64,000 bases of DNA, taken from contig NC_016599.1 in the NCBI RefSeq assembly GCF_000236705.1, forward strand, positions 310,001 to 374,000, written 5' to 3'. The position numbers were made by a program, and so were the translations under genes. This DNA comes from Owenweeksia hongkongensis DSM 17368 (GTDB lineage: Bacteria; Bacteroidota; Bacteroidia; Flavobacteriales; Schleiferiaceae). The notes below the pieces were generated by a model. That model was not told the origin of the DNA and searched no databases. It saw only the letters and a list, made by a program, of their open reading frames with translations. Each line of letters opens with the position of its first letter. Position 1 is the first letter of the stretch. This document shows positions 1 through 9,077 of this stretch, piece after piece.

Positions 1-70
1 TTGGCAAGTGAGAAATTTTGGCTTTTGGTAACGAGTTTACTTCTTTATGTGAAAATGCCCTTGGATAGGC

Positions 71-110
71 GTGTCCCCCGCTGGCGGGGGTGGTCGCAGA
101 CCGGGGGTGG
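71..110. repeat. GC-rich intergenic hairpin repeat
   Basis: A C-run and G-run (75-81 and 84-90) form a 7-bp perfect GC stem with a minimal loop, and a second G-rich stretch follows at about 101-109. It stands out from the AT-rich surroundings. From memory, very similar GC-rich intergenic elements are scattered through flavobacterial genomes. No second copy is visible in this window, so its repeat status is not shown here. Confidence 0.4.
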
Positions 111-142
111 ATATTATTTATTTGTGAAATAGCCTACGGCTT

Positions 143-1921
143 CTATTGAGCCTTCAACCACTCCTTGGGCGTCATTTCCACTTCCTTTTTAAAATAGGTG
201 TTAAAAACCGTTTTGGAATTAAAGCCACTTTCATAAGCTAAGCCAATTAAGGAAATATGAGAATTGGCTTCATCGATTGCTAAACTCTTGAAATGCTCTA
301 CGCGATAGTGATTTATAAACTGATTGAAATTTTTACCCAGTCTGTCATTTAGTAGCCATGAAAGTTGGTTGGGGTGAATTTCAATTCTTTCTGCTAAAGA
401 GCGGAGCGAGAGATCTGGGGAAAGATAGGGCTGTTCTTCAACCATGTAGGTAAGAAGTGAATTTGAATAATTGGTGGCGGTTTTGTCATCCAACAAAGCA
501 GTTTTTTCCTTCTCTGGCTTGGCTTTTGGCAACTGCCCATACAGTTTGGAATGAAACACTGGATAGCGCTCATCTTTACGAAGATTACTGTTGAGGGAGC
601 CTGAAAAACTTAATAAAAGTATGGGTGATTTCATGGCGATGGCTTTTTCTAACCATTCAAAAGCATTGTCATATTCTTCTTTTAAGGCGTAAGCCTGTAT
701 CAGGTAAGCGTGCTGCTGAAAAGCCATTGGGTTTTCAGCTTGCTTCAAAAGTTCTTCAAAACATAAGTCACTTTGAGTTTTATCCTTAGAGATAATGTGC
801 GCAAGACAGGGAATTCCCAAGGCATCTCCAGGAGGAACAAGTCCTTCGGGGGCTTGATCAAGGAAGGCTAAAGCCTCATCCTGACGATTAATATTTAGCA
901 GGCTATAACACTTAGTAATGAGTGCAGGTAAGTTTTGAGGATTTTTCTCAAGGCGCTGGTTCAGAATATCTAATGCCTCTTCAAACTCTCCTGCAGTATG
1001 ATGGTAATAGGCCTTGTAGAAAATGGTTTCCTCATTCAATGGATCAATTTCCAATGCCCGTTCAAGGTGTTCCCAAGCTTGCTTTTTATCTCCTGAAATA
1101 AGGTATAAAAAGGCCAAAAACTGCTGCGCCTCAGGATAATTGGGCTGTAGTGCAACCGATCGTTGAGCGTATTTGTAGGCTTCCTGAAAGTCTGCTTTTA
1201 CAAAGAATGAAATATTGGCAAGCTGGTAATGTGCCGGGGCGTTACCCGGGTCAAGCTCTAAAGCTTTGTTGGTATATTCCGAAGTTTTGGTCCAAGCCTC
1301 TTCATACGGCATATTTTGAGTAACTCCCAAAAAGCCATACGCATCTGCAATTCCCGTTAAAGAAGGAATATGATTGGGGTCTATAGCCAATGCTTTGCTC
1401 CATAGTTCTATAGCTTTTTTTACATCGTCTGGGTTCCATTTATTTAAAAGAAACTTGGCCTTGAGGGAGTATTCATAAGCATCGATGCTCTCCGTTTGTT
1501 TCTCTACAAGGTGTTCGGCTATTTCAAAGTGTCCGTACTGTTCCCTTAATTTTTCTGCTATGAGTAAGCTTATTTCATCCTGTATCTCAAAAATATTTTC
1601 CAGTTTTCGATCCCAGGTTTCTGACCAAAAATGAAAATCATCTTCAGCCTGAATAAGCTGGGCAGTAATGCGAACCATTTTGCCTGCCGAGCGTACGCTA
1701 CCTTCAAGAATCACGGACACATCAAGTGTTTCTGCAACTTCTTTTATAGGTGCTGCTTTACCTTTAAAAAAGAAAGATGAGGTACGGGAAGTTACCTGTA
1801 GGCTTTCGATTTTAGCTAGAGCATTGATGATTTCTTCTGTAATACCATCACTGAAATATTCATTTTCAGGATTGGAGCTCATATTTACAAAAGGCAGTAC
1901 GGCTATGGTAGTGGCAGGCAT
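143..1921 (-). CDS. AraC-family regulator with TolB-like N-terminal domain and TPR repeats
   Basis: A 592-residue probable transcription regulator. Residues 1-130 resemble the TolB-N/adenylate-cyclase-associated domain (AVLPFVNMSS then YFSDGITEEIINAL). Residues about 165-440 are TPR repeats (for example ALAIDPNH, ALELDPGNAPAHYQLA, ALEIDPLNEE). Residues about 490-592 form an AraC-type helix-turn-helix ending in LAYESGFNSKTVFNTYFKK and MTPKEW. There is no signal peptide or membrane segment, so it should be cytoplasmic. Such proteins are inferred to sense a ligand or partner through the TPR region and activate nearby genes; the hydrolase genes downstream are plausible targets but this is not shown. 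Residues 1-43 share 25 identities with a broken paralogue at 13662-13823. The ATG start is well placed before the conserved AVLPF motif. Confidence 0.85.
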   Translation of the reverse strand: MPATTIAVLPFVNMSSNPENEYFSDGITEEIINALAKIESLQVTSRTSSFFFKGKAAPIKEVAETLDVSVILEGSVRSAGKMVRITAQLIQAEDDFHFWSETWDRKLENIFEIQDEISLLIAEKLREQYGHFEIAEHLVEKQTESIDAYEYSLKAKFLLNKWNPDDVKKAIELWSKALAIDPNHIPSLTGIADAYGFLGVTQNMPYEEAWTKTSEYTNKALELDPGNAPAHYQLANISFFVKADFQEAYKYAQRSVALQPNYPEAQQFLAFLYLISGDKKQAWEHLERALEIDPLNEETIFYKAYYHHTAGEFEEALDILNQRLEKNPQNLPALITKCYSLLNINRQDEALAFLDQAPEGLVPPGDALGIPCLAHIISKDKTQSDLCFEELLKQAENPMAFQQHAYLIQAYALKEEYDNAFEWLEKAIAMKSPILLLSFSGSLNSNLRKDERYPVFHSKLYGQLPKAKPEKEKTALLDDKTATNYSNSLLTYMVEEQPYLSPDLSLRSLAERIEIHPNQLSWLLNDRLGKNFNQFINHYRVEHFKSLAIDEANSHISLIGLAYESGFNSKTVFNTYFKKEVEMTPKEWLKAQ

Positions 1922-2011
1922 GGCGGCAGTTTAAACCTGCAAGATAGTTTGCTCATTTTTAAAACTAAAAACTGTAGATTAAAAATTAGGTGTTGCCGTG
2001 GAGTTCGGGTT

Positions 2012-2923
2012 TTACTTTTTTATAAAAGTATCAATTGCGTTTATTGACTCTTCAGTTTTTTCTTCCTGAACAAAATGACCACACTCAAATTCCTTGGTTT
2101 TGTGATTTGGTAGTCTTTCTTGCCATTTACGTAGATTCTCCATAGTGATAAATTCGTCTTTAGTTCCCCAAAGTATCAACCATTCTTTTTCGGCTAATGG
2201 GTCAAGTTTTTCCCATTGACCTTGATACCAGTCTGAAGAACCAACTAAGGCCTTTCCAAGGTTCAATAAAGGAATTCTAGAGCCTTTATCCGGAAATGGT
2301 TTTATATACTGCTCATGTACTTCTTTCGATAGATTTTTCTTGTTGGCAAATCCTTTTTTCAATAATACCTTGGTAGAGAAATTCATATTTAGGTAGAGAA
2401 ATTTACCTAGACCACTGTTTAGTGCTTTGTCTATTTTTTGAGCTTGCTTCCCCTCGTTTGTTGCCCATAACCAAGAGTTAAATAATACAACCCTTTTGAT
2501 TCTCTCAGAATTTTCAATTCCGGCTGCTAATCCTATGGGGCCGCCAAAATCATGTACCACCAGTGTAATATCTTGCAGATCCAATTTTTTGATAAACTCA
2601 CTAAGGTTTTGAGCGTGCCATTCAGGTGTTCCCGATACGGAGTCTGGTTTTTCAGACAATCCAAACCCAAGATGGTCTATGGCAATGCAACGATGATCTT
2701 TTGAAAGATCCATTATAAAATCTCGGTATAAGAATGACCATGTAGGCGTGCCATGAATAAAAAGAATAAGGTCACCCTTGCCTTCATCTACATAATGCAT
2801 GTTGCCTGCTTCCAATCGCAGAAATTTATTTTCAAAAGGATAAAGCGAAGTGTCAACCCACGATTGGGAAAATGCTGTTGAACTCATGATGAATAAGATT
2901 AAAATGTTTAGTACCTGTTTCAT
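2012..2923 (-). CDS. Exported alpha/beta hydrolase of the haloalkane dehalogenase/epoxide hydrolase type
   Basis: A 303-residue protein with a signal peptide (cleavage likely after STAFSQ, residue 20), so periplasmic or secreted. The fold is shown by HGTPTWSFLYR (from residue 58) and by VVHDFGGPIG, where D125 is the nucleophile rather than Ser. This is the arrangement in haloalkane dehalogenases and epoxide hydrolases. D256 (GTKDEF) and H283 (CGHFVQEE) complete the triad. The Trp that normally follows the nucleophile in both families (HDW) is Phe here, and the halide-contacting Asn/Glu of the HG motif is Thr, so dehalogenase activity should not be assumed. It lies in a block of hydrolases on the same strand, 64 bp after a Crp-like regulator. 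Confidence 0.8.
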   Translation of the reverse strand: MKQVLNILILFIMSSTAFSQSWVDTSLYPFENKFLRLEAGNMHYVDEGKGDLILFIHGTPTWSFLYRDFIMDLSKDHRCIAIDHLGFGLSEKPDSVSGTPEWHAQNLSEFIKKLDLQDITLVVHDFGGPIGLAAGIENSERIKRVVLFNSWLWATNEGKQAQKIDKALNSGLGKFLYLNMNFSTKVLLKKGFANKKNLSKEVHEQYIKPFPDKGSRIPLLNLGKALVGSSDWYQGQWEKLDPLAEKEWLILWGTKDEFITMENLRKWQERLPNHKTKEFECGHFVQEEKTEESINAIDTFIKK

Positions 2924-2987
2924 TGTTTTTAATTTGAAACAAAGGTCAGGCAGGCATCACATTTTATTTTTGGTATAAACCAAGATT

Positions 2988-3548
2988 CTAAATCTTAATC
3001 GCGTTGAACAGCTTGCTGAAGTTTGTGGAATCAATACGCAAATAGGAAGCTAAATCTTTGTGGGCAACTAAATTGAACAGGTGAGGACTTCTTTGCGCAA
3101 AAGATGTAAAGCGCTGATTTATATCAAAAGCCATTAATTCATAGTGTCGTTCTACAATGCCTATTAGAAAGAGTTCAGTTGCCTTTCTAAACAAAGTCTC
3201 TAGTTCCCGATGTTCCTGCATCAATTGCTGATGCTTCTTGAAAGGAAGCCGAAGGAATGAACTTTCGGTGATTGTTTCCAGAAAATACTTTGAGGGTGTT
3301 TGAGTTAGAAATGATTCTGGAATTCCACTAAATGATGGGGGATAAGTAAAAGCAATGACGTGTTGCTTGTCTTCGTTTAGGTAATAGGATTTTTGAACCC
3401 CATCGAGCACAAAATACATGTAGCGCTCCGTTTCGCCTGGAGCCGTCATTATAGTCTTTTTGGGAGCAGTGTATTCTGTCCAATACGAAATGTACTTGTC
3501 AAGAATTGCTTGGTCTATTGTATGTATTTTATTCAGAAAGTCTTTCAT
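2988..3548 (-). CDS. Crp/Fnr-family cyclic-nucleotide-binding-like regulator
   Basis: A 186-residue protein. Residues about 20-115 fit the cNMP-binding jelly roll (YMYFVLDGVQKSYY; VIAFTYPPSF). The C-terminus has a helix-turn-helix-like segment (HKDLASYLRIDSTNFSKLF) that ends soon after the recognition helix. This compact form is common in Bacteroidota Crp relatives. Effector-binding residues of true CRP are not evident, so the ligand is unknown. It sits between two hydrolase genes on the same strand and may regulate them; that is inference. The next upstream gene ends 31 bp away. Confidence 0.75.
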   Translation of the reverse strand: MKDFLNKIHTIDQAILDKYISYWTEYTAPKKTIMTAPGETERYMYFVLDGVQKSYYLNEDKQHVIAFTYPPSFSGIPESFLTQTPSKYFLETITESSFLRLPFKKHQQLMQEHRELETLFRKATELFLIGIVERHYELMAFDINQRFTSFAQRSPHLFNLVAHKDLASYLRIDSTNFSKLFNAIKI

Positions 3549-3578
3549 CGGTTTGGCTAAACTGGTTTTTTATGCAGT

Positions 3579-4484
3579 TTAGTTATTGAGGTGATTTGTA
3601 TTTATTGTTCGGATTATTTTGTTCAAAGCGGTTTTCGCTTCTTTCATCACAGGTAGTAATGGCCATATGTGAGGCATATTTTCTCCTTCAATTATTTCAA
3701 TGTCTACATTGCTTTTCTTCATCTTTATTTCAGCTAGTTTACCGTCAGGGTACATGATGTCGTTTTGAGCAATAAACAAAAGCGTACCTGGAAATCCTTC
3801 GAAGTTCCCGTATAAAGGAGATATCATAGGGTCTTTTAAATCCTTATTTCCAGCGCACATTTTTTTTGCACTTAGCACTCCCTTTTTTGAAAGCATTGGG
3901 TCCAACTTATCAAAAGTTTCAATTTCTGGATTAGTCATACTTGAATCCATTACAGGAGTAATCAGAATCAATTTCTGGGGTAATTCTCCATTTTTCAAAA
4001 TCAATCGTTGAATGAGGGCGGTTGCCAAGGTACCACCAACAGAATCTCCAATTATAGAAATTTGATTTCCTTGGTAGCTCTTTAATGCTGACGAATATAT
4101 AGAGTCAATATTTTCAGAAATTAGGTTTATTTGATTCTCTGGTGACTTTGGATAATCACACATCCAAATTTTACAATTTGAGTTTTTTGCAATTTCTTTT
4201 ACACAACCCCAATGCAGGTTAGTAGGACCAGAAATGAAGGCTCCCCCGTGTATAAAAATCAAAAGGTTTTCGGAGTTTTCGTTTAACCCTACTTCTGATA
4301 TTATGGTCTCTGAAATTTTAAAAGTGCGAAGTACATGTTTTTTGAAAAAATTGCCGCTGGGCTGGTGAATGTCTTCTTTTCTAATTTTCAAATAATCTAT
4401 AGGGTCGCTGCTAAAATTTCTTTTAACTCCCTTTAATTTAATTACTAGTAGAGTAAAATAGTACGAAAGACTTGGTTTCATCAT
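3579..4484 (-). CDS. Alpha/beta hydrolase, HSL-like esterase/lipase
   Basis: A 301-residue esterase of the hormone-sensitive-lipase type. HGGAF (residues 79-83) gives the oxyanion hole, GDSVGG carries the nucleophile S148, and D242 (QNDIMYPD) and H272 (MPHIWP) are the likely remaining triad members. The family hydrolyses short- to medium-chain acyl esters; the substrate here is unknown. The first 20 residues are hydrophobic and basic but do not form a clear cleavable signal. A class-C beta-lactamase-like gene ends 22 bp upstream on the same strand, so the two are probably co-transcribed. Confidence 0.82.
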   Translation of the reverse strand: MMKPSLSYYFTLLVIKLKGVKRNFSSDPIDYLKIRKEDIHQPSGNFFKKHVLRTFKISETIISEVGLNENSENLLIFIHGGAFISGPTNLHWGCVKEIAKNSNCKIWMCDYPKSPENQINLISENIDSIYSSALKSYQGNQISIIGDSVGGTLATALIQRLILKNGELPQKLILITPVMDSSMTNPEIETFDKLDPMLSKKGVLSAKKMCAGNKDLKDPMISPLYGNFEGFPGTLLFIAQNDIMYPDGKLAEIKMKKSNVDIEIIEGENMPHIWPLLPVMKEAKTALNKIIRTINTNHLNN

Positions 4485-4506
4485 TTTAGTTAATCGTAGT
4501 GCCGCG

Positions 4507-5541
4507 TTATTGCCTTTTTTGTCTTTTCAGAATCTTGACAATTCTTTTATTTATGATTTCAGACAAGTTCCAATTGTACAGTTTAGGATCGGTGGTACTG
4601 TAGAATTCAACAATCACAGCATCAAGGTTGTCATGGTATTTTGCAAAACTTTGGTATCCCGGAACCCAGCCTGCATGCTCATATTTATAAATGGAGGAGT
4701 AAATCTCCTGTTCTCCTGGTTCAAACAATGATCCGTCATTTAAGGCACGTAGAAAAATGCCCACGTCTTCGGCAGTGGTTAACATGCCATGATCATCTTC
4801 CTTTAAATCATATGGATGCCCAACATGGTAGCCACTCATCACATCGTCCATATTTACGTCCTTAAGCGAACCAAATGTGTGTACAAGGTTTAGTGGGGTA
4901 AGAATTTCTTCCTGAATGAATTTGAAGTTGTCATACCCTAGTTCATTATCCATTATCTTATTGATCAACAAATAATTTGTGTTGCAGTATTCATACTTTT
5001 TGCCGGGTTCAAAGTTGGCTGGCTTGTCCAAAATCAGTGCAAGACTTTCTTCATAGGTCTGGGTGGGGGATGACCAAAAATCTGGAGCATCCGTAAAATT
5101 AGGAATCCCACTTCTATGCTGAATCATCATGCGTAAGGTAATTTTGTCTGCGTTTTCAATTCTTCCTTTAAGTTCAGGTAAGTAATCGGCTAAGGTTTTG
5201 TCGAGAAAAAGTCGTCCGTCACTTACCAATTTGGTTACAGCCACAGCATCATACAACTTACTGATACTGGCAATTTTGAATAAAGCATGAGGATTTGCCG
5301 GTATTTTGTTTTCACGATCATGCCAGCCACCAGCATAAAAAGCCGGAGGTTTACCACCTTCATCTATATAAACAACAATTCCATCAAACCCATGATCGAT
5401 AGCCTCATCCACTTGTTCTTGAACCGTATCAGGCAATGGAAGTATCCAGACTTTTACCAAAATCCAAGGAACAAAATACAGGGAAACCACGGTTGCTGCC
5501 AGTAAAGCTATTCTGATCATGCGTTTGATTGGTTTATTCAT
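4507..5541 (-). CDS. Serine hydrolase, class C beta-lactamase/DD-peptidase-like
   Basis: A 344-residue protein of the beta-lactamase/penicillin-binding protein family. An N-terminal membrane segment (residues about 9-30) suggests an anchored or exported protein facing the periplasm. The three family motifs are present: SxxK as SISK at 92-95, YxN as YCN at 185-187, and HxG as HAG at 289-291. Members include esterases, D-aminopeptidases and cell-wall carboxypeptidases; resistance function should not be assumed from the fold. It is 22 bp upstream of the HSL-like esterase, consistent with a small hydrolase operon. Confidence 0.82.
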   Translation of the reverse strand: MNKPIKRMIRIALLAATVVSLYFVPWILVKVWILPLPDTVQEQVDEAIDHGFDGIVVYIDEGGKPPAFYAGGWHDRENKIPANPHALFKIASISKLYDAVAVTKLVSDGRLFLDKTLADYLPELKGRIENADKITLRMMIQHRSGIPNFTDAPDFWSSPTQTYEESLALILDKPANFEPGKKYEYCNTNYLLINKIMDNELGYDNFKFIQEEILTPLNLVHTFGSLKDVNMDDVMSGYHVGHPYDLKEDDHGMLTTAEDVGIFLRALNDGSLFEPGEQEIYSSIYKYEHAGWVPGYQSFAKYHDNLDAVIVEFYSTTDPKLYNWNLSEIINKRIVKILKRQKRQ

Positions 5542-5640
5542 TTTAAAGGGCTTGGCGAAAATTATTCGATTAATACAATGCCTTATCCTGCACCATAACG
5601 TCTTGTTGCTGTCAGTTTTTAAAATAGATAGCTCTCGCTG

Positions 5641-7218
5641 TTACTGACTTTGAAATTTATAAATACCGTTGATATCTCCGGTAAGTTGTATGATATAACT
5701 ACCCTTCTTAAGGTTTAGATTGAGGCGATAGGCATCATAAGCTTGAATGTCCTTTTGAACTATGCACCTACCGCTTAAGTCAAGTATGCGAAGTTCTGCT
5801 GCCCAGTTTTTCTGAGTCGTAGCATCTATAATGATGTGATCTTGCACTGGATTTGGGTAGAGCTTATACTCCGTTTCTTTTACTAAATATTCAGGAGCGT
5901 AAAGACTAAGCGCCAGTTGAAAATCAGGAATACCGTATCCCATGGAATCGTTTGGAGTGGCATAAAGATGTGCCGATTCTCGAATATAATTGGCTATTTC
6001 TTCACTGTGCTTTGATGGATAAGCTTCAATTAAACAAGCTGCTAAGCCGGCTACTAGGGGAGCCGCATATGAGGTGCCAAAATCAGCGTTGAAATTCCCG
6101 GTACCGTCAATTAAAGTTGTGGGCGAGCCTTGTGCCATTACATCGGGTTTTACACGATTGTCAAAACTTGGGCCGATGCTTGAGAGCGAAGCATAGTCTC
6201 CTTGCCAGTTCACAGCACCAACGGTAAGCACCGAATCACCATCGGCAGGAGCTGCAATATGTGGCTGAGATGTGCCTCCTTCATTTCCTGCGCCAGCAAC
6301 TATCAAAATACCTTTTGAAGCAGCTATATCTGCTGCTCTGGTAATTACGGTAGTATTGCCATCCATGTCGCTGTAACTGTAATTATCTTGTGGATCATCA
6401 AATAATTGGTATGAAAGTGAAGTGTTGATAACCTGTGCTCCAACACTATCAGCAAATTCAGCTGCCATTACCCAATGATCCATTTCAAGGGGAGTTTCCT
6501 GATGGATGTTCTCGGTGGTGAACAGCCAATAGTTCGCATCAGGAGCGGTTCCTATCATGGTATCAGCCAGATTTGCAGCCATTATAGATAGCACACTTGT
6601 ACCATGGCTGCCCCAGCCAGAAAAAACATTTGAATCATTAGAAATATAGTTGAAAGTACCTAAAAGTCTTTGAGAAGTTCGCAGGCTATCAAAGGCTGAA
6701 CTTTGGATAAAGCCTTCATACCCGGCATCAATTACAGCAATGGTAATGCCTGTTCCTGTGTAACCTTCCTGATGAAGTAAATCGCCATTCAACATTTCAA
6801 TTTGGCCATTCGCAAATCCATAATCAAGGGTATCGCCAGAATTCACACCACACAAGAAACTTTGATGTCTTTTGGAAAACTCAATTCGCTCCACAAAAGG
6901 TAAGGAGGCTATTAATGCTGGTTGCGGGTGACTGACATAGACATAATTCAACCATTTGGAATGGGCCATGGGTATAGCCCCCAATTCATTCAGAGTTTGT
7001 TTGTATTCTTTGGCAATAGGTAAATCGCGATTATTTATAGGTATATTTTGTAAAGCTCTCCGGCTAAGCGCAGCAGTTGATAAGAATCTTTCAGGAGATT
7101 CGAGTAATTCCAGGCTGGAGCCCTTATCTTTTAGATAAACTCTAAATTCAGTTTGGCTTTGAGCTTTTAGGCTTAGGCAAAAGAGAAGCCCTGTTAATAC
7201 ATAGATACACTTGTTCAT
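5641..7218 (-). CDS. Secreted S8 subtilisin-like protease with T9SS sorting domain
   Basis: A 525-residue secreted peptidase. There is a signal peptide (cleavage near residue 20, LKAQ), a propeptide-like stretch, then the S8 triad: D164 in AVIDAGYEG, H205 in GSHGTSV, S383 in GTSYAAP, with the oxyanion Asn in AGAGNEGG near 312. The C-terminal about 75 residues (LYPNPVQDHI ... GSYIIQL) match the type A T9SS sorting domain, so the protein should cross the outer membrane and be attached or released by the T9SS. The role is probably extracellular protein degradation. No partner gene is adjacent. Confidence 0.9.
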   Translation of the reverse strand: MNKCIYVLTGLLFCLSLKAQSQTEFRVYLKDKGSSLELLESPERFLSTAALSRRALQNIPINNRDLPIAKEYKQTLNELGAIPMAHSKWLNYVYVSHPQPALIASLPFVERIEFSKRHQSFLCGVNSGDTLDYGFANGQIEMLNGDLLHQEGYTGTGITIAVIDAGYEGFIQSSAFDSLRTSQRLLGTFNYISNDSNVFSGWGSHGTSVLSIMAANLADTMIGTAPDANYWLFTTENIHQETPLEMDHWVMAAEFADSVGAQVINTSLSYQLFDDPQDNYSYSDMDGNTTVITRAADIAASKGILIVAGAGNEGGTSQPHIAAPADGDSVLTVGAVNWQGDYASLSSIGPSFDNRVKPDVMAQGSPTTLIDGTGNFNADFGTSYAAPLVAGLAACLIEAYPSKHSEEIANYIRESAHLYATPNDSMGYGIPDFQLALSLYAPEYLVKETEYKLYPNPVQDHIIIDATTQKNWAAELRILDLSGRCIVQKDIQAYDAYRLNLNLKKGSYIIQLTGDINGIYKFQSQ

Positions 7219-7424
7219 ATTATTTTTTTTGGCGGTTATTAGATTAGTGACTAGAATATTGTAATTGAGTTGTCTGGCTTAGTGTCTATTTATAGAGTCA
7301 AGTGTCTGAGCTATAAAGTTTGAGGGCAAGGCTTGCGAAGTTTTGAAAATCAAGAAGTTTACTGATGTAAATGACTGTTTTTCAAAATGAGCGTAACGCA
7401 GCTATCGGACTTTATAGACAGACA

Positions 7425-7589
7425 TTAGTTAGATTCTTTCTGTTGAAATGCATATCCAATTCCTGCACCAATGGATATCCCCAGAGAAATACCGATGGCA
7501 GGGTTATTCATAGCAACACCTATAGCAGCGCCAATGGCTGTTCCAAGAGCGATTCCTATGGCTATTTTATTTGCCTTTTTTTCTTTCAT
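7425..7589 (-). CDS. Small glycine-zipper membrane peptide (54 aa)
   Basis: A 54-codon reading frame from ATG at 7589 to TAA at 7425. It begins MKEKKANKIAIGIALGTAIG, then continues with GxxxG-spaced small residues (GAAIGVAM, GISLGISIGAGIGYAF) and a short polar tail. A lysine-rich N-terminus and two glycine-zipper hydrophobic halves point to an inner-membrane peptide. The amino-acid pattern is far from random, and the plus-strand frames over the same DNA lack any such pattern, so this frame is preferred. Function is unknown; small glycine-zipper proteins include stress peptides and toxin-like peptides, but nothing here decides. Confidence 0.6.
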   Translation of the reverse strand: MKEKKANKIAIGIALGTAIGAAIGVAMNNPAIGISLGISIGAGIGYAFQQKESN

Positions 7590-7722
7590 GGTCGTTTTGA
7601 TTTATCTAATATTTTCTGAATGCATTAAGTCTGTCTCTGCTTCAAGGTTTCTCTTTTGTGGCCTCTGTCAATGTGTATTTGCAAGTCATCACTGACCTCT
7701 TGGATTACCAAAGCCCATGTTC

Positions 7723-8973
7723 TCATTTCTTTTTTCCAAACGCTTCCATTCTTTCCTTGTGATAGTTGCTACCACTTAAAGCATACGCCTTAGAAACGGC
7801 CTTTAAAGCATTGGTATAATCTTTCTGGCTTTCGTAATAATCAGCTAGGGAGTCGAAAGCATTGCCACTGGTTGGATAGTACTCAGTGGCAAGTTCAAAG
7901 AACATCTTGGCCTTATCTGGTTGGCCCATGTCCAGGTTCATATATCCGCTCATATTCATCAGGTCTTCTGGATAAGGCGGAACGGGATAGCCGAAGTGCG
8001 TTTCGAGCTTTTTAGCGCGGTATTTTACAATTGCATACAACTCGTCTTTGGGCGTGGCTGGCGAATTGAACTTATCTGTTTGCTCCATTTGATACCAGTG
8101 AAAAAGGGCCAGCATTCCATCTAGCATGGAAGGCAGTGGAACCGTACCATGGATATCGTTCGGATAAAACTTCCAATAGGATTTCAGCCCTTTGCCTTTC
8201 TCCTTCAGCAAGTTTGAAAACTGCACAATGGAGCGCGAGAAAAGGGTGAAATCAGAAGTGTCCTGCATCAGATTGTCGATGGTAATAGTTGGATCTTGCA
8301 TATGCAATTGTCCACTCATTGAAATAAAAAGCGCCTTACCTTCGAGCTCAACTTGAAGGGGCTTCTGTGCCTGCTTCAGTAGTTGTTGATCATCCCAATC
8401 CAAGCTTGGATCAATGGCCAAATAGTTGGCAAAGAGCTTTGGATCATTGATAAGCTCATGACAAACAAAGAGACCGCCATACGAATGGCCCACTAATGTT
8501 CTGTACGAGGTAGCCCGATATTTATTCTCCACAAAAGGAATAAGTTCTTCTTTTAAAAATTGGGCAAACGTGGCGGCTTCACCATTCTCTTCCTTAAAAG
8601 GCATTCCATACTTGGTGGTGATGGTGGTTGGTGTCAGATTCTTGGTACGATCATGGTCGTTGGAAATACCAATGAGAATCATCTCGGGCATAAAGCCACC
8701 GTAGTAGTTCTCGTAAACGGAACTAAGTGCAGGCAGCAATACTTCGCCATCCAATAGATAAACCACAGGGTATTCTCGTTGGTTTTCAGGGTTGTAACCA
8801 CTTGGCAGTTGAACATAGATGGTTCGTGTTTCACTAAGTGTTTTTGAATAAAGACTATCCTTCAAGCCCAGTTGTTGCAAATAGGTGCTTTCTTTTTGTG
8901 CCACCGCACCTAAGTGAATGAGCAGACTCAAAACAATAAGATGTATGCTCCCAAATTTGATTGATGTATTCAT
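7723..8973 (-). CDS. Secreted esterase D/enterochelin-esterase-like hydrolase with TPR tail
   Basis: A 416-residue protein. Residues 1-26 are a signal peptide (LGAVAQ). The putative-esterase domain follows (YPVVYLLDGEVLL; nucleophile S164 in VGHSYGG; conserved YRT before it). Residues about 340-405 form one or two TPR-like repeats (AKMFFELATEYYP; ALKAVSKAYALSG). The family covers siderophore, feruloyl and S-formylglutathione esterases; no iron-transport gene is adjacent, so the substrate is open. It belongs to the minus-strand hydrolase block, with its own promoter region likely beyond 8973. Confidence 0.8.
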   Translation of the reverse strand: MNTSIKFGSIHLIVLSLLIHLGAVAQKESTYLQQLGLKDSLYSKTLSETRTIYVQLPSGYNPENQREYPVVYLLDGEVLLPALSSVYENYYGGFMPEMILIGISNDHDRTKNLTPTTITTKYGMPFKEENGEAATFAQFLKEELIPFVENKYRATSYRTLVGHSYGGLFVCHELINDPKLFANYLAIDPSLDWDDQQLLKQAQKPLQVELEGKALFISMSGQLHMQDPTITIDNLMQDTSDFTLFSRSIVQFSNLLKEKGKGLKSYWKFYPNDIHGTVPLPSMLDGMLALFHWYQMEQTDKFNSPATPKDELYAIVKYRAKKLETHFGYPVPPYPEDLMNMSGYMNLDMGQPDKAKMFFELATEYYPTSGNAFDSLADYYESQKDYTNALKAVSKAYALSGSNYHKERMEAFGKKK

Positions 8974-9077
8974 TTTACCGACTTTATTTTGTTCTAATTA
9001 TTCCTTCAATTTACCAAGTATCTGCTCTTTGTCCTTTCACTCCCTTTGATCGTCTTTTGCTTAAGACGGAAGCGCAC

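Noticed and set aside
7371-7695. Plus-strand reading frames over the small glycine-zipper gene
   Set aside because: Their products are low-complexity and cysteine-rich without family features, and they are antisense to a better patterned minus-strand frame.
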